From: Streptomyces europaeiscabiei
GTDB taxonomy: Bacteria > Actinomycetota > Actinomycetes > Streptomycetales > Streptomycetaceae
NCBI RefSeq assembly: GCF_036346855.1
Contig: NZ_CP107841.1
Location: 1,550,001-1,614,000, forward strand
Direction: 5' to 3'
Length of the DNA: 64,000 nucleotides
The notes under the pieces were generated by a model. That model saw only the letters and a program-made list of their open reading frames with translations. It was not told the origin of the DNA and did no database searches. Below are positions 32,691 through 41,207 of the stretch, piece after piece. Both the position numbers and the translations under genes were made by a program. Position 1 is the first letter of the stretch, and every line of letters begins with the position of its first letter.

Positions 32691-32927
32691 GTGAACCGCG
32701 AAGTGACTCTGCCTCTGATCGTCGACGACCGCGGGACCCTGCAGGTGTCTGCGGCCGATGTGAGCAAGCTGCTGCGGACGGTGGGCGGCCGGTGGCTGCA
32801 CCTGGTCGAGGCGGGTGAGGAACTCGACGAGGACACGGTGGCGGCGCTCACGATCGAGCTGGCGAAGCTGGCGGACCGGATCGACGTGGCGTGCATCGCC
32901 CACAGCAGTGGGGCGGCCTCCGGCTAG
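32691..32927 (+). CDS. Small conserved Streptomyces protein (DUF6213-like)
   Basis: A 78-residue acidic protein beginning NREVTLPLIVDDRGTLQVSA and containing VSKLLRTVGGRWLHLVEAGE; I associate it with the DUF6213 family from memory. The GTG at 32691 has no ribosome-binding site; a TACCAT -10-like element lies eight bases upstream, so the transcript may be leaderless. It sits 25 bases after the aldehyde dehydrogenase. No function is known. Confidence 0.75.
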   Translation: MNREVTLPLIVDDRGTLQVSAADVSKLLRTVGGRWLHLVEAGEELDEDTVAALTIELAKLADRIDVACIAHSSGAASG

Positions 32928-32939
32928 GGCGCCGCTCCC

Positions 32940-33038
32940 GGGCCGGTCGTAGGTCGGCTGCGGGTCGTCCGTGGCTGATCGCGCCCACGCGGAGGTAGCC
33001 GCATGTCCAACAGTGCCCCGCGCCCCTAACGGGGCGCG
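32940..33038. repeat. Dispersed intergenic repeat with terminator hairpin (reverse orientation)
   Basis: GGCTGCGGGTCGTCCGTGGC, then GATCGCGCCCACGCGG and a hairpin whose arms are CGCGCCCC and GGGGCGCG (33019-33038, loop TAAC). This is one of the longer copies of the genus-wide repeat. The hairpin overlaps the stop codon of the leftward TenA-like gene and probably terminates it and the convergent transcript. Confidence 0.7.
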
Positions 33039-33688
33039 AGTGTGTGCCAGAACATCGATTCGTAGCTCTGCAGCAGGCGGCCGTGTCGGGCGACGAGGTG
33101 CTCGTCGATCCGGCCCGCGTCCCATCCCGTCTGCACCGCCGTCCTCGCCCTCTCCTCCAGCTCCGGCGACGGCTCGGCGAAGAGGTCGAAGAACGCGCAG
33201 GCCTCGTCGGTGAAGGCGTAGTGATGGCGGAGGGCCTTCGCGATCGCCGCGCAATAGCCGCCCCAGGAGGCGAAGTTGGCGCTCAGGGCGAGTACCACAT
33301 CGGCCGGGGACGCGGTCAGGGCGAGACGGGCGACGTAGGACGGGTAGGCCTGGCAGCCGGGTAGGGGCTCGTACGCCGCGGCCCGCCCGCCGTCCACGCC
33401 GCATGCCTCGGCGTACGCCCCGAGCCGCTCCGCCGCCACCGCCTCCCCCTCCGCGAGCATCTCGAAGAAGGGGGCGCCGGCCGGTTCCTCGGTCGCCGCC
33501 CGCTCGGCCAGATGGCGGAAGGAACGCAGGTCGGCGGCGATGACGAGACGCTGTTCCAAGGCCAGCGCGGCGAGGGTGTCGAGGCCGACCGCACCGGAGG
33601 CGATCAAGGGCAGCAGAGGGTTGGCGTCGGGGGCCGGGGCGAGTTTCGCCGTGGTGCTCTCCAGCAGTCGTACGGCCGTGCGCGTCAT
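33026..33688 (-). CDS. TenA/THI-4-like protein
   Basis: A 220-residue all-helical protein of the TenA/PQQC superfamily (LPLIASGAVGLDTLAALALE, LRSFRHLAERAATEE, YPSYVARLALTASPADVVLA, NFASWGGYCAAIAKALRHHY, FFDLFAEPSPELEER). TenA enzymes salvage thiamin pyrimidine, but Streptomyces also has paralogues of unknown role, and the classic active-site Cys is not clear here (only Cys at EACGVDGG, GCQAYP and GYCAAI). GGGAG precedes the ATG at 33688. No thiamin gene is adjacent, so I keep the function open. Confidence 0.8.
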   Translation of the reverse strand: MTRTAVRLLESTTAKLAPAPDANPLLPLIASGAVGLDTLAALALEQRLVIAADLRSFRHLAERAATEEPAGAPFFEMLAEGEAVAAERLGAYAEACGVDGGRAAAYEPLPGCQAYPSYVARLALTASPADVVLALSANFASWGGYCAAIAKALRHHYAFTDEACAFFDLFAEPSPELEERARTAVQTGWDAGRIDEHLVARHGRLLQSYESMFWHTLAPR

Positions 33689-33726
33689 CGGGGGCTCCCG
33701 TCGGTTCACTGGTGTCGCCGCTGATC

Positions 33727-33775
33727 AGGCGCCCCCGGCAGGGGCGCGAGGAACTGCGCGAGCAACCGTGACGCT
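33727..33775. repeat. Dispersed intergenic repeat, forward copy
   Basis: GCGCCCCCGGCAGGGGCGCG, then AGGAACTGCGCGAGCAACCG. It is a clear copy of the genus-wide element, with a GCGCCCC/GGGGCGC hairpin at its left, between the TenA-like and acyl-CoA dehydrogenase genes. Confidence 0.75.
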
Positions 33776-33809
33776 CCCGCAGTCCGGATCGCACGACACC
33801 CCCACGGCG

Positions 33810-35036
33810 CTACCGAATGGGCATCCCCGACAAGGTCCGCGCGATCACGAGTCGCTGAACCTCACTCGTACCCTCGAAGATGGTGTAGATAGCGGCATCC
33901 CGGTGCATTCGCTCCACGGGGTACTCACGGGTGTACCCGTTGCCGCCCAGTATCTGAATGGCCTGAGCCGTGACCTTCTTCGCCGTCTCGCTCGCGAAGA
34001 GCTTCGACTGGGACCCCTCGGCCGCCGTGAACGGCCTGCCGTTGATCGCCATCCAGGACGCCCGCCACACCAGCAGCCGCGCCGCGTCCACGGACGTCCG
34101 CATGTCCGCGAGCTGGAAGGCGACGCCCTGGTTGTCGATGATGGGCCGGCCGAACTGCTCGCGGGTCTTGGCGTAGTCGAGGGCGACCTCGTACGCGGCG
34201 CGGGCGGTGCCCACCGCCATGGCGCCCACGGCCGGGCGGGACGCCTCGAACGTGGCCATCGCCGCGTTCTTCACCCGCTCACCGCCGGCCTTCGCCCGCT
34301 CGCGGGCCCGCGCCAGACGCTCGTCGAGCTTCTCCTTGCCGCCGAGGAGGCAGGAACCGGGGATGCGTACGTCCTCCAGGACGACCTCGGCGGTGTGGGA
34401 GGCGCGGATGCCGTGCTTCTTGAACTTCTGGCCCTGGGACAGGCCGGGCGTCTTCGGCGGGACGATGAAGGACGCGTGGCCCTTGGAGCCCAGCTCGGGG
34501 TCGACCACGGCGACGACGACGTGGACGTTGGCGATGCCGCCGTTGGTCGCCCAGGTCTTCGTGCCGTTGAGGACCCACTCGTCCTTGGCCTCGTCGTACA
34601 CGGCACGGGTGCGCATGGAGGCCACGTCGGAACCGGCGTCGGGCTCGGAGGAGCAGAACGCGGCGACCTTGACATCGTTGGCGTCGCCGTACATCTGGGG
34701 GATCCAGGTGCCGATCTGCTCCTCGGTGCCGTTGGCGAGGACGCCCACGGCGGCGAGGCCGGTGCCGACGATGGAGAGGGCGATGCCCGCGTCACCCCAG
34801 AACAGCTCCTCCATCGCCATGGGAATACCGAGGCCGGTGGGGTCGAAGTACTGCTGGGCGTAGAAGTCGAGGGAGTAGATGCCGACCTTGGCGGCCTCCT
34901 GGATCACCGGCCAGGGGGTCTCCTCGCGCTCGTCCCACTCGGCGGCCGCGGGGCGGATCACATCGGCGGCGAATCCGTGGAGCCAGTCGCGAACCTCTCG
35001 CTGTTCCTCGTTGAGTTCCATGGTGAACTCGGCCAT
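33810..35036 (-). CDS. Acyl-CoA dehydrogenase
   Basis: A 408-residue dehydrogenase of the classic homotetrameric kind. It has CSSEPDAGSDVASMRTRAVY, LNGTKTWATNGGIANVHVVV, KTREQFGRPIIDNQGVAFQL, ILGGNGYTREYPVERMHRDA and the catalytic Glu in YTIFEGTSEVQR, unlike the small subunit at 24135. The ATG at 35036 is used; an upstream in-frame ATG adds seven residues. It is divergent from a TetR gene with two TetR-type palindromes between, so it is very probably that repressor's target. It should start beta-oxidation of a fatty or branched acyl-CoA. Confidence 0.92.
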   Translation of the reverse strand: MAEFTMELNEEQREVRDWLHGFAADVIRPAAAEWDEREETPWPVIQEAAKVGIYSLDFYAQQYFDPTGLGIPMAMEELFWGDAGIALSIVGTGLAAVGVLANGTEEQIGTWIPQMYGDANDVKVAAFCSSEPDAGSDVASMRTRAVYDEAKDEWVLNGTKTWATNGGIANVHVVVAVVDPELGSKGHASFIVPPKTPGLSQGQKFKKHGIRASHTAEVVLEDVRIPGSCLLGGKEKLDERLARARERAKAGGERVKNAAMATFEASRPAVGAMAVGTARAAYEVALDYAKTREQFGRPIIDNQGVAFQLADMRTSVDAARLLVWRASWMAINGRPFTAAEGSQSKLFASETAKKVTAQAIQILGGNGYTREYPVERMHRDAAIYTIFEGTSEVQRLVIARTLSGMPIR

Positions 35037-35063
35037 GACGCGCCTCCAGCACTGCACTAAGAT

Positions 35064-35100
35064 GTTACCTGCGGTAACGCGAGTCTGTTACCGGTCGGTA
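35064..35100. promoter_or_regulatory. Two TetR-type operators between acyl-CoA dehydrogenase and tetR
   Basis: GTTACCTGCGGTAAC (35064-35078) and TACCGGTCGGTA (35089-35100) are both perfect palindromes, separated by ten bases. They share a TTACC/GGTA core. They lie 28 bases ahead of the acyl-CoA dehydrogenase gene, so binding would block it directly; the tetR start is 110 bases away. Confidence 0.75.
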
Positions 35101-35209
35101 GGAAAAGTCAACTCCCGCGTCGGGCTCGGTAGCCCGTTCGATCGGGCCGTGCCCATCAGTGCTAGTTTGCGCAAGGCGTCACTGTCATCAGCATTTGGGG
35201 GAGAGACTC

Positions 35210-35866
35210 ATGGACACCACGCAGCGGAGCGACCAGGAGCGGTCCGCCGATCGCCGTCGGCGCGAGCTGCTGGAGGCCGCTGACAGGGTGGTGCTCCGTG
35301 ACGGCCCCGGAGCGTCGATGAACGCCATCGCCGCCGAGGCCGGCATCACGAAGCCGATTCTCTACCGCCACTTCGGCGACAAGGGCGGACTCTACGCCGC
35401 TCTCGCCCAGCGGCACACCGACGCACTCCTCGACTCCCTGCGGGCCGCGTTGGACGCCCCGGCGGAGCGGCGTGAACGCGTCGAGGCGACCCTCGACACC
35501 TATCTGACGGCCATCGAGGCCCGTCCCCAGGTGTACCGCTTCCTCATGCACCCCGCCGAGGTCGGCCAGCCCGGCGAGCAGCCCGGCGACCAGGGCTTCG
35601 ACGTCGGCAAGCACTCGGCCCCCCTCCTGCGCCGCATGGGCGAGGAACTCGGCAAGGTCATAGAGGACCGCCTCGACCTCGGCCCCGACAGCCACCGGCT
35701 CGCCCGCGTCTGGGGCCACGGCATCGTAGGCATGATGCACGCGGCGGGAGACTGGTGGCTGGGCGAACGCCCCTGCACACGAGCAGAGTTGGTCCACTGC
35801 CTGGCAGACCTGCTGTGGGGCCGCCTGGCAGCGGCGGGCGACAAGGTGGGCGGCCCGGGTTTCTGA
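35210..35866 (+). CDS. TetR-family regulator of the divergent acyl-CoA dehydrogenase
   Basis: A 218-residue regulator. The helix-turn-helix is at residues 18-60 (RRELLEAADRVVLRDGPGA, MNAIAAEAGITKPILYRHFG, DKGGLYAALAQRH). The ligand domain has VYRFLMHPAEVGQPGEQPGD and HGIVGMMHAAGDWWLGERPC, characteristic of a TetR subgroup near fatty-acid genes. GGGGGAGAG precedes the ATG. Two palindromes in the divergent gap are its probable sites. An acyl-CoA is the expected inducer, by analogy. Confidence 0.9.
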   Translation: MDTTQRSDQERSADRRRRELLEAADRVVLRDGPGASMNAIAAEAGITKPILYRHFGDKGGLYAALAQRHTDALLDSLRAALDAPAERRERVEATLDTYLTAIEARPQVYRFLMHPAEVGQPGEQPGDQGFDVGKHSAPLLRRMGEELGKVIEDRLDLGPDSHRLARVWGHGIVGMMHAAGDWWLGERPCTRAELVHCLADLLWGRLAAAGDKVGGPGF

Positions 35867-35895
35867 GGGTTCCTTTTCGGTCGATTCGGGGATCA

Positions 35896-35914
35896 GCGCC
35901 CCGCCAAGGGGCGC
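35896..35914. terminator. Hairpin between convergent tetR and deformylase genes
   Basis: GCGCCCC and GGGGCGC form a seven-base stem with loop GCCAA, followed by a degenerate copy of the dispersed intergenic repeat to about 35955. It can terminate both transcripts. Confidence 0.6.
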
Positions 35915-35957
35915 GGACCCGCGCGAACGGCCGGGCGAACCGCACCCGCCCACGACC

Positions 35958-36497
35958 TCACCGCCCCCACGCCGCCTTCGCGGCCTTCCGCATCACCCGG
36001 GAACGACGCCACCCCGAAAGCCGGTCCACATACACCCGGCCCTCCAGGTGGTCACACTCGTGCTGAAGGCACCGCGCGAAGAACCCGCTCCCCCACACCC
36101 GCACCCGGTCCCCGTCCACCGTGAACCCCTCCACCACGGCCTCGTCGTACCGCTCCACCCCCGCCTCCAGCCCGGGCAGCGACAGACACCCCTCTGGCCC
36201 ACGGAGTACGATCCCCTCCGTCGAGACGAGCCGGGGATTCACCACATGGCCGAGATGCCGCACATCCTCGTCGTCGGGACAGTCGTACACGAACACCCGA
36301 AGCCCCCGACCCACCTGGTTCGCCGCGAGCCCCACCCCCCGCGCCTCGTACATCGTCGCGAACATGTCCTCCACGAGTCGCGCCAGTTCGGGCCCGAACT
36401 CCGTCACCTCTTCACAGGGTGCCTGCAATACGGGGTCCCCGAGCAGTGTCATGGGGAGAACGCGCCCTCGGGCGCCGGGAATCGAGCCGCTTCGCAT
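35958..36497 (-). CDS. def: Peptide deformylase
   Basis: A 179-residue metallo-hydrolase that removes the formyl group from nascent protein starts. All three motifs are present: GVGLAANQV (motif 1), EGCLSLPG (motif 2, Cys metal ligand) and QHECDHLEG (motif 3, a HExxH variant as in all deformylases). The ATG at 36497 is followed by RSGSIPGARGRVLPMTLLGD; the usual conserved start is a few residues in, at MTLLGDPVL. It is convergent with tetR and divergent from murT. Streptomyces have several deformylase paralogues, so this may be one of them. Confidence 0.93.
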   Translation of the reverse strand: MRSGSIPGARGRVLPMTLLGDPVLQAPCEEVTEFGPELARLVEDMFATMYEARGVGLAANQVGRGLRVFVYDCPDDEDVRHLGHVVNPRLVSTEGIVLRGPEGCLSLPGLEAGVERYDEAVVEGFTVDGDRVRVWGSGFFARCLQHECDHLEGRVYVDRLSGWRRSRVMRKAAKAAWGR

Positions 36498-36661
36498 GGC
36501 CGCAAGAGTACGTTCAGACCCGATATCGCCGGTCCCGCCAAGGCTATGTCTCGCGCAACGGCCCGGTCGAGATTCGGGCGTGTGAGTGGATCTCGATAGG
36601 CTTCGGTCCACACGTTGCCGAGACAGGGCGCGGCGCTGTACGCAAGGAGGATCGAGAACTG

Positions 36662-37900
36662 ATGGCAGGCAACTCGGACCCGCTCACGCCGCGGGCCAAG
36701 CTGGCCGTGACGGCGGGCAAGGCGGTCGCGGCGGCATCGCGTGCCGCGGGGCGCGGTAGCGGATCTGTGATCGGCGGCCGGGTGGCACTCAAACTCGACC
36801 CCGACCTCCTCGCCCGGCTCGCACAGAGCCTGGACGTCATCCTGGTCTCCGCCACCAACGGCAAGACCACCACGACGCGGCTGATCGCCGAGGCACTGCG
36901 GGCCGCGGGCCCCGTCGTCTCGAACGCGCTCGGCGCCAACATGCCCGCGGGCATCACCTCGGCGCTCGCCGGGAACTCGGACTCCAAGTTCGCGGTCATC
37001 GAGGTCGACGAGAAGTACCTCGCCGGTGTCGCGCGGGACACCGACCCCAAGTGCATCGCGCTGCTCAACCTCTCCCGCGACCAGCTCGACCGCGCCGCCG
37101 AGACCCGCATGATGGCGGAGGCGTGGCGGGAGGGCCTGGCCGGCACCAAGGCCGTCGTCGTGGCCAACTGCGACGACCCGCTGATCGTCTGGGCGGCCTC
37201 GTCCTCCCCGAACGTGATCTGGGTCGCGGTCGGCCAGATGTGGAAGGACGACGCCTGGTCCTGCCCGTCCTGCGGCGGTGTGATGCAGCGGCCCGGCGAC
37301 GACTGGTTCTGCGGCGAGTGCGGTTTCCGCCGCCCCACGCCGAGCTGGGCACTCTCCGGCGACCACGTCCTCGACCCGCACGGCTCGGCCTGGCCGATCC
37401 ATCTGCAGCTGCCGGGCCGTGCCAACAAGGCCAACGCCGCCTCGTCGGCTGCCACCGCCGCCGTCTTCGGTGTGCCCCCGCAGGTCGCCCTGGAGCGCAT
37501 GTACCAGGTACAGGCGGTGGCCGGACGGTACGACGTGGTGCAGTTCATGCAGCGTGATCTGCGGCTGCTGCTCGCCAAGAACCCGGCGGGCTGGCTGGAG
37601 ACGTTCTCGCTCATCGACCCGCCGCCGACGCCGGTGATCCTGTCGGTGAACGCGCGCGGCGCCGACGGCACCGACACCTCCTGGCTGTGGGACGTCGACT
37701 ACACCCGGCTGACCGGCCACCCGATCTTCGTGCTCGGTGACCGCAAGCTCGACCTGGCGGTGCGACTGGAGGTCGCCAACCAGCACTTCCAGGTCTGTGA
37801 CACCCTCGACCAGGCGGTGCAGATGTGCCCGCCGGGCCGGATCGAGGTCATCGCGAACTACACCGCCTTCCAGGACCTGCGCCGTCGCGTGGGCAACTGA
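36662..37900 (+). CDS. murT: Lipid II isoglutaminyl synthase, glutamate-ligase subunit MurT
   Basis: A 412-residue Mur-ligase-like ATPase that, with GatD, amidates D-glutamate of lipid II. The P-loop is SATNGKTTTTRL (near residue 63), followed by IEVDEKYLAGVARD and LLNLSRDQLDRAAE. A four-Cys zinc ribbon is inserted: CPSCGG...CGECGF around residues 200-222. The C-terminal DUF1727 domain runs from about 290 (MYQVQAVAGRYDVVQ, LAKNPAGWLE, NANYTAF-like end IANYTAFQDL). AAGGAGG lies upstream of the ATG. gatD follows 48 bases later, which is the standard pair. Confidence 0.94.
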   Translation: MAGNSDPLTPRAKLAVTAGKAVAAASRAAGRGSGSVIGGRVALKLDPDLLARLAQSLDVILVSATNGKTTTTRLIAEALRAAGPVVSNALGANMPAGITSALAGNSDSKFAVIEVDEKYLAGVARDTDPKCIALLNLSRDQLDRAAETRMMAEAWREGLAGTKAVVVANCDDPLIVWAASSSPNVIWVAVGQMWKDDAWSCPSCGGVMQRPGDDWFCGECGFRRPTPSWALSGDHVLDPHGSAWPIHLQLPGRANKANAASSAATAAVFGVPPQVALERMYQVQAVAGRYDVVQFMQRDLRLLLAKNPAGWLETFSLIDPPPTPVILSVNARGADGTDTSWLWDVDYTRLTGHPIFVLGDRKLDLAVRLEVANQHFQVCDTLDQAVQMCPPGRIEVIANYTAFQDLRRRVGN

Positions 37901-37948
37901 GCACGCTACGACGAACGACGCCAACGACTCCGAGGGGCACTGACTTTC

Positions 37949-38677
37949 ATGAGCGACAACAGTCTGCGGGTCGTCTGGGTCTACCCGGACCTGCTCAGCA
38001 CCTACGGCGACCAGGGCAACGTCCTCGTCGTCGAGCGCCGGGCGCGGCAGCGCGGCCTGGACGTGGCCCGGCTGGACGTGCGCAGCGACCAGCCGATCCC
38101 CACCTCCGGCGACATCTACCTGATCGGCGGCGGCGAGGACCGTCCGCAGCGGCTCGCCGCCGAGCGGCTGCGCCGGGACCGGCATCTGTACCAGGCGGTG
38201 AACAACGGCGCGATCGTCTTCGCGGTCTGCGCCGGCTACCAGATCCTCGGCCACGAGTTCGTCAACGACCTCGGCCAGCGCGAGCCGGGCCTCGGCCTGC
38301 TCGACGTGACCACGACCCGCGGCGAGGGCGAGCGGTGCGTGGGCGATGTCCTCGGGGACATCGACCCGCGTCTCGGGCTGCCGCAGCTGACCGGGTTCGA
38401 GAACCACCAGGGCGTCACCCACCTCGGCCCCACCGCCCGCGCGCTCGCACAGGTGCGGCTCGGCAAGGGCAACGGCACGGGCGACGGCACGGAGGGCGCG
38501 TACAACGACACCGTGTTCGGCACGTACATGCACGGGCCGGTGCTGGCGCGGAACCCGCAGATCGCGGACCTGCTGCTGAAGCTGGCACTGGACGTGAACG
38601 CGCTGCCGCCGACCGACGACCGCTGGTTCGAGGCACTGCGCGACGAGCGCATCTCCTCGGCCCAGCAGCCCGCGTAG
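37949..38677 (+). CDS. gatD: Lipid II isoglutaminyl synthase, glutaminase subunit GatD
   Basis: A 242-residue class I glutaminase-like subunit (LRVVWVYPDLLSTYGDQGNV) that supplies ammonia to MurT. The nucleophile Cys is in FAVCAGYQILGH and the catalytic His in GTYMHGPVLARNP; DIYLIGGGEDRPQ is the oxyanion-loop region. It is co-transcribed with murT. Amidation of peptidoglycan stems is needed for efficient cross-linking in Gram-positive bacteria. The tail SSAQQPA is variable. Confidence 0.94.
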   Translation: MSDNSLRVVWVYPDLLSTYGDQGNVLVVERRARQRGLDVARLDVRSDQPIPTSGDIYLIGGGEDRPQRLAAERLRRDRHLYQAVNNGAIVFAVCAGYQILGHEFVNDLGQREPGLGLLDVTTTRGEGERCVGDVLGDIDPRLGLPQLTGFENHQGVTHLGPTARALAQVRLGKGNGTGDGTEGAYNDTVFGTYMHGPVLARNPQIADLLLKLALDVNALPPTDDRWFEALRDERISSAQQPA

Positions 38678-38732
38678 GACATCCGGCAGGAACCCGGGGC
38701 GCGCCTGAGAAACGGTTCCTCAGTGCCCGTAC

Positions 38733-38781
38733 GAAAGCCCGTCCGACACCACCCCCGCTCATCTGTGAAAGCCCGTCTGAC
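38733..38781. repeat. Direct repeat upstream of phosphofructokinase
   Basis: GAAAGCCCGTCCGAC (38733-38747) and GAAAGCCCGTCTGAC (38767-38781) are 34 bases apart in the 246-base gap. They could be a regulator's tandem sites or a small duplication. An imperfect hairpin with CTGAG/CTCAG arms (38705-38723) precedes them and may end the gatD transcript. Confidence 0.5.
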
Positions 38782-38923
38782 CAGGGCCGCGCTCACCTGT
38801 GCGGGGGCGTCCAGCAGGCGGACGCCCGCTACGGCCCCGCCCCCTGCCGCCGGTAGGGTGGCGGGGATTCCAGCCGGACAGCGAGGTCCGGTACCCGGCC
38901 CACGTCGAGAAGGTATTCGGGCT

Positions 38924-39949
38924 ATGCGTATTGGTGTCCTCACGTCCGGCGGCGACTGTCCCGGGCTGAACGCCGTCATCAGGTCCGTCGTGCACCGCGC
39001 CGTCGTCGACCACGGCGACGAGGTCATCGGCTTCCGGGACGGCTGGAAAGGTCTGCTGGACTGCGACTACCTCAAGCTCGACCTGGACGCCGTGGCCGGC
39101 ATCCTGGCCCGCGGCGGCACGATCCTCGGCTCCTCCCGGGTCCAGCCCTCGCATCTGCGGGACGGTGTGGAGCGGGCGAAGGGCCATGTCGAGGAACTCG
39201 GCCTCGACGCGATCATCCCCATCGGCGGTGAGGGCACCCTCAAGGCGGCCCGGCTGATGTCGGACAACGGTCTGCCGGTCGTGGGCGTGCCGAAGACCAT
39301 CGACAACGACATCGCGGTCACGGACGTCACGTTCGGCTTCGACACGGCCGTGGGGGTCGCCACGGAGGCGCTGGACCGGCTGAAGACCACCGCCGAGTCC
39401 CACCAGCGGGTACTGGTCGTGGAGGTCATGGGCCGCCACACCGGCTGGATCGCGCTCCACTCCGGCATGGCGGCCGGCGCGCACGCCATCGTCGTACCGG
39501 AACGGCCCTTCGACATCGAGGAGTTGGCCACGAAGGTCGCCGCTCGGTTCTCGGCGGGCAAGCGGTTCGCGATCGTCGTCGCGGCGGAGGGGGCCAAGCC
39601 GAGGGCCGGGTCCATGGAGTTCGACGAGGGCGGCAAGGACATCTACGGGCACGAGCGCTTCGCCGGGATCGCTCGGCAGCTCTCGATCGAGCTGGAGCAG
39701 CGTCTCGGCAAGGAGGCCCGGCCGGTGATCCTCGGGCATGTGCAGCGGGGTGGTACGCCGACCGCGTACGACCGGGTGCTGGCCACGCGGTTCGGGTGGC
39801 ACGCGGTGGAGGCCGTGCACCGGGGGGAGTTCGGGAACATGACGGCGCTTCGGGGGACGGACATCGTGATGGTGCCGCTCGCCGAGGCCGTCGAGACGTT
39901 GAAGACCGTTCCCGAGGAGCGGTACGCCGAGGCGGAGTGCGTGCTCTAG
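38924..39949 (+). CDS. pfkA: 6-phosphofructokinase
   Basis: A 341-residue phosphofructokinase of the actinobacterial type, catalysing the committed step of glycolysis. The phosphoryl-donor motif is GGEGTLKAARLM; its Gly where pyrophosphate enzymes have Asp indicates ATP use. PKTIDNDIAVTD supplies the catalytic Asp, MGRHTGWIALHSG binds fructose-6-phosphate, and LGHVQRGGTPTAYDRVLATR completes the active site. GAGAAGG precedes the ATG. It is followed by a strong terminator, so it is a single-gene unit. Streptomyces encode up to three paralogues; which one this is cannot be told here. Confidence 0.93.
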   Translation: MRIGVLTSGGDCPGLNAVIRSVVHRAVVDHGDEVIGFRDGWKGLLDCDYLKLDLDAVAGILARGGTILGSSRVQPSHLRDGVERAKGHVEELGLDAIIPIGGEGTLKAARLMSDNGLPVVGVPKTIDNDIAVTDVTFGFDTAVGVATEALDRLKTTAESHQRVLVVEVMGRHTGWIALHSGMAAGAHAIVVPERPFDIEELATKVAARFSAGKRFAIVVAAEGAKPRAGSMEFDEGGKDIYGHERFAGIARQLSIELEQRLGKEARPVILGHVQRGGTPTAYDRVLATRFGWHAVEAVHRGEFGNMTALRGTDIVMVPLAEAVETLKTVPEERYAEAECVL

Positions 39950-39954
39950 CCGTC

Positions 39955-39999
39955 CGGCGGGTGCGGGTGGTCTGCGGCTGGTCGCGCATTTCCCCGCAC
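39955..39999. repeat. Dispersed intergenic repeat, reverse copy
   Basis: GGCGGGTGCGGGTGGTCTGC followed by GGCTGGTCGCGC is the complement of the element at 58640-58668, right after the pfkA stop. Confidence 0.6.
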
Positions 40000-40015
40000 T
40001 CCTGGGTCGACTGTC

Positions 40016-40047
40016 CCGCCCCCGGTCGCGAACGCGACCGGGGGCGG
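40016..40047 (+). terminator. Intrinsic terminator after phosphofructokinase
   Basis: A perfect 15-base stem (CCGCCCCCGGTCGCG with its complement) around a two-base loop AA, followed by TTCTAGTCTT. One of the strongest terminators in the window. Confidence 0.88.
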
Positions 40048-40104
40048 TTCTAGTCTTGGGGCCGGACAGACAGCTCTCAACCCCCACGAAACAGGAGCCG
40101 GCGG

Positions 40105-41049
40105 ATGGATCACAGCGGGCACGGCACGGGTCTTCTGCCCTTCACCCTGGGGCGGGGACTCGCGTGGTCGGCCGACCCGTTCTTCCTCGTCGCCTGCCTG
40201 GTGGGGCTGGCCCTGTACGGCTGGGGCGTCGTGCGGCTGGTGCGGCGGGGGGACAAGTGGCCCGTCGGGCGGACGGTCGCGTTCGTCGTGGGTGTGCTGT
40301 TCGTGATGCTGGTGACGTGTACCGGGCTGAACGACTACGGCATGGTCATGTTCAGCGTGCACATGGTCCAGCACATGGTGATCAGCATGCTGGCGCCGAT
40401 CATGCTGCTGCTCGGGGCACCGGTCACACTGGCGTTGCGGGCGCTGCCGGTGGCGGGGAAGGGCCACAAGGGGCCGCGTGAGCTGCTGCTGATGTTCCTG
40501 CACAGCTGGTACATGAAGATCGTCACGCACCCGGCGTTCACGATCCCGATGTTCATCGCGAGCCTGTACGCGCTGTACTTCACGCCGATGTTCGACTTCC
40601 TGATGGGGTCGACGCTCGGGCACATCGTGATGATGACCCACTTCCTCCTGGTGGGCCTGTTCTTCTTCTGGCCGATCATGGGCGTGGACCCGGGCCCGCA
40701 CCGGCCGGGTTATCTGATGCGGATGCTGGAGCTGTTCGCCGGCATGCCGTTCCACGCGTTCTTCGGCATCGCGTTGATGATGGCGTCCACACCGATGGTG
40801 AAGACGTACGAGAATCCGCCCGCCTCCCTCGGCATCGACGCGCTCGCCGACCAGAACGCGGCCGGCGGCATCGCCTGGGCGTTCAGCGAGATCCCCTCGG
40901 TGCTCGTGCTGCTCGCGCTTCTCTTCCAGTGGCACGGCTCCGAGCAGCGGCAGGCCCGGCGCACGGACCGCGCGGCCGACCGGGACGGCAACAAGGAACT
41001 CGAGGCGTACAACGCCTATCTCGCCTCACTCGACGCACGTGGTCGCTGA
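40105..41049 (+). CDS. CtaG-type cytochrome c oxidase assembly membrane protein
   Basis: A 314-residue membrane protein of the Caa3_CtaG family, with about seven helices. Conserved His/Met residues cluster on the outer side (VHMVQHMVISML, MTHFLLVGLFFFWP, MPFHAFFGIALMM), consistent with copper delivery to oxidase. The N-terminus MDHSGHGTG is also His-rich. CCGGCGGATG-type context precedes the ATG without a strong SD. The C-terminal tail (QRQARRTDRAADRDGNKE) is cytoplasmic. The next gene is on the same strand after a new promoter. Confidence 0.88.
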   Translation: MDHSGHGTGLLPFTLGRGLAWSADPFFLVACLVGLALYGWGVVRLVRRGDKWPVGRTVAFVVGVLFVMLVTCTGLNDYGMVMFSVHMVQHMVISMLAPIMLLLGAPVTLALRALPVAGKGHKGPRELLLMFLHSWYMKIVTHPAFTIPMFIASLYALYFTPMFDFLMGSTLGHIVMMTHFLLVGLFFFWPIMGVDPGPHRPGYLMRMLELFAGMPFHAFFGIALMMASTPMVKTYENPPASLGIDALADQNAAGGIAWAFSEIPSVLVLLALLFQWHGSEQRQARRTDRAADRDGNKELEAYNAYLASLDARGR

Positions 41050-41115
41050 GCCACATTTCTGTGTCGGGCCCCGATTATCCTGTCCGGCCGCACAACCGCA
41101 CTCCTCTCTTTTCTC

Positions 41116-41146
41116 TTGACCGAAAGGCTTTGCCCTTCAGTAGCAT
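41116..41146 (+). promoter_or_regulatory. Promoter of the PASTA-lipoprotein/kinase operon
   Basis: TTGACC and TAGCAT (hrdB-type -10) are spaced by 19 bases, about 60 bases upstream of the lipoprotein start. The local A/T content is unusually high for this genome. Confidence 0.5.
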
Positions 41147-41207
41147 GATGCGTGAGTCCCGCCTCTGCTCTGCGAAGTGACGGGGAAAACCGCCGGGGGG
41201 AGCGGTC

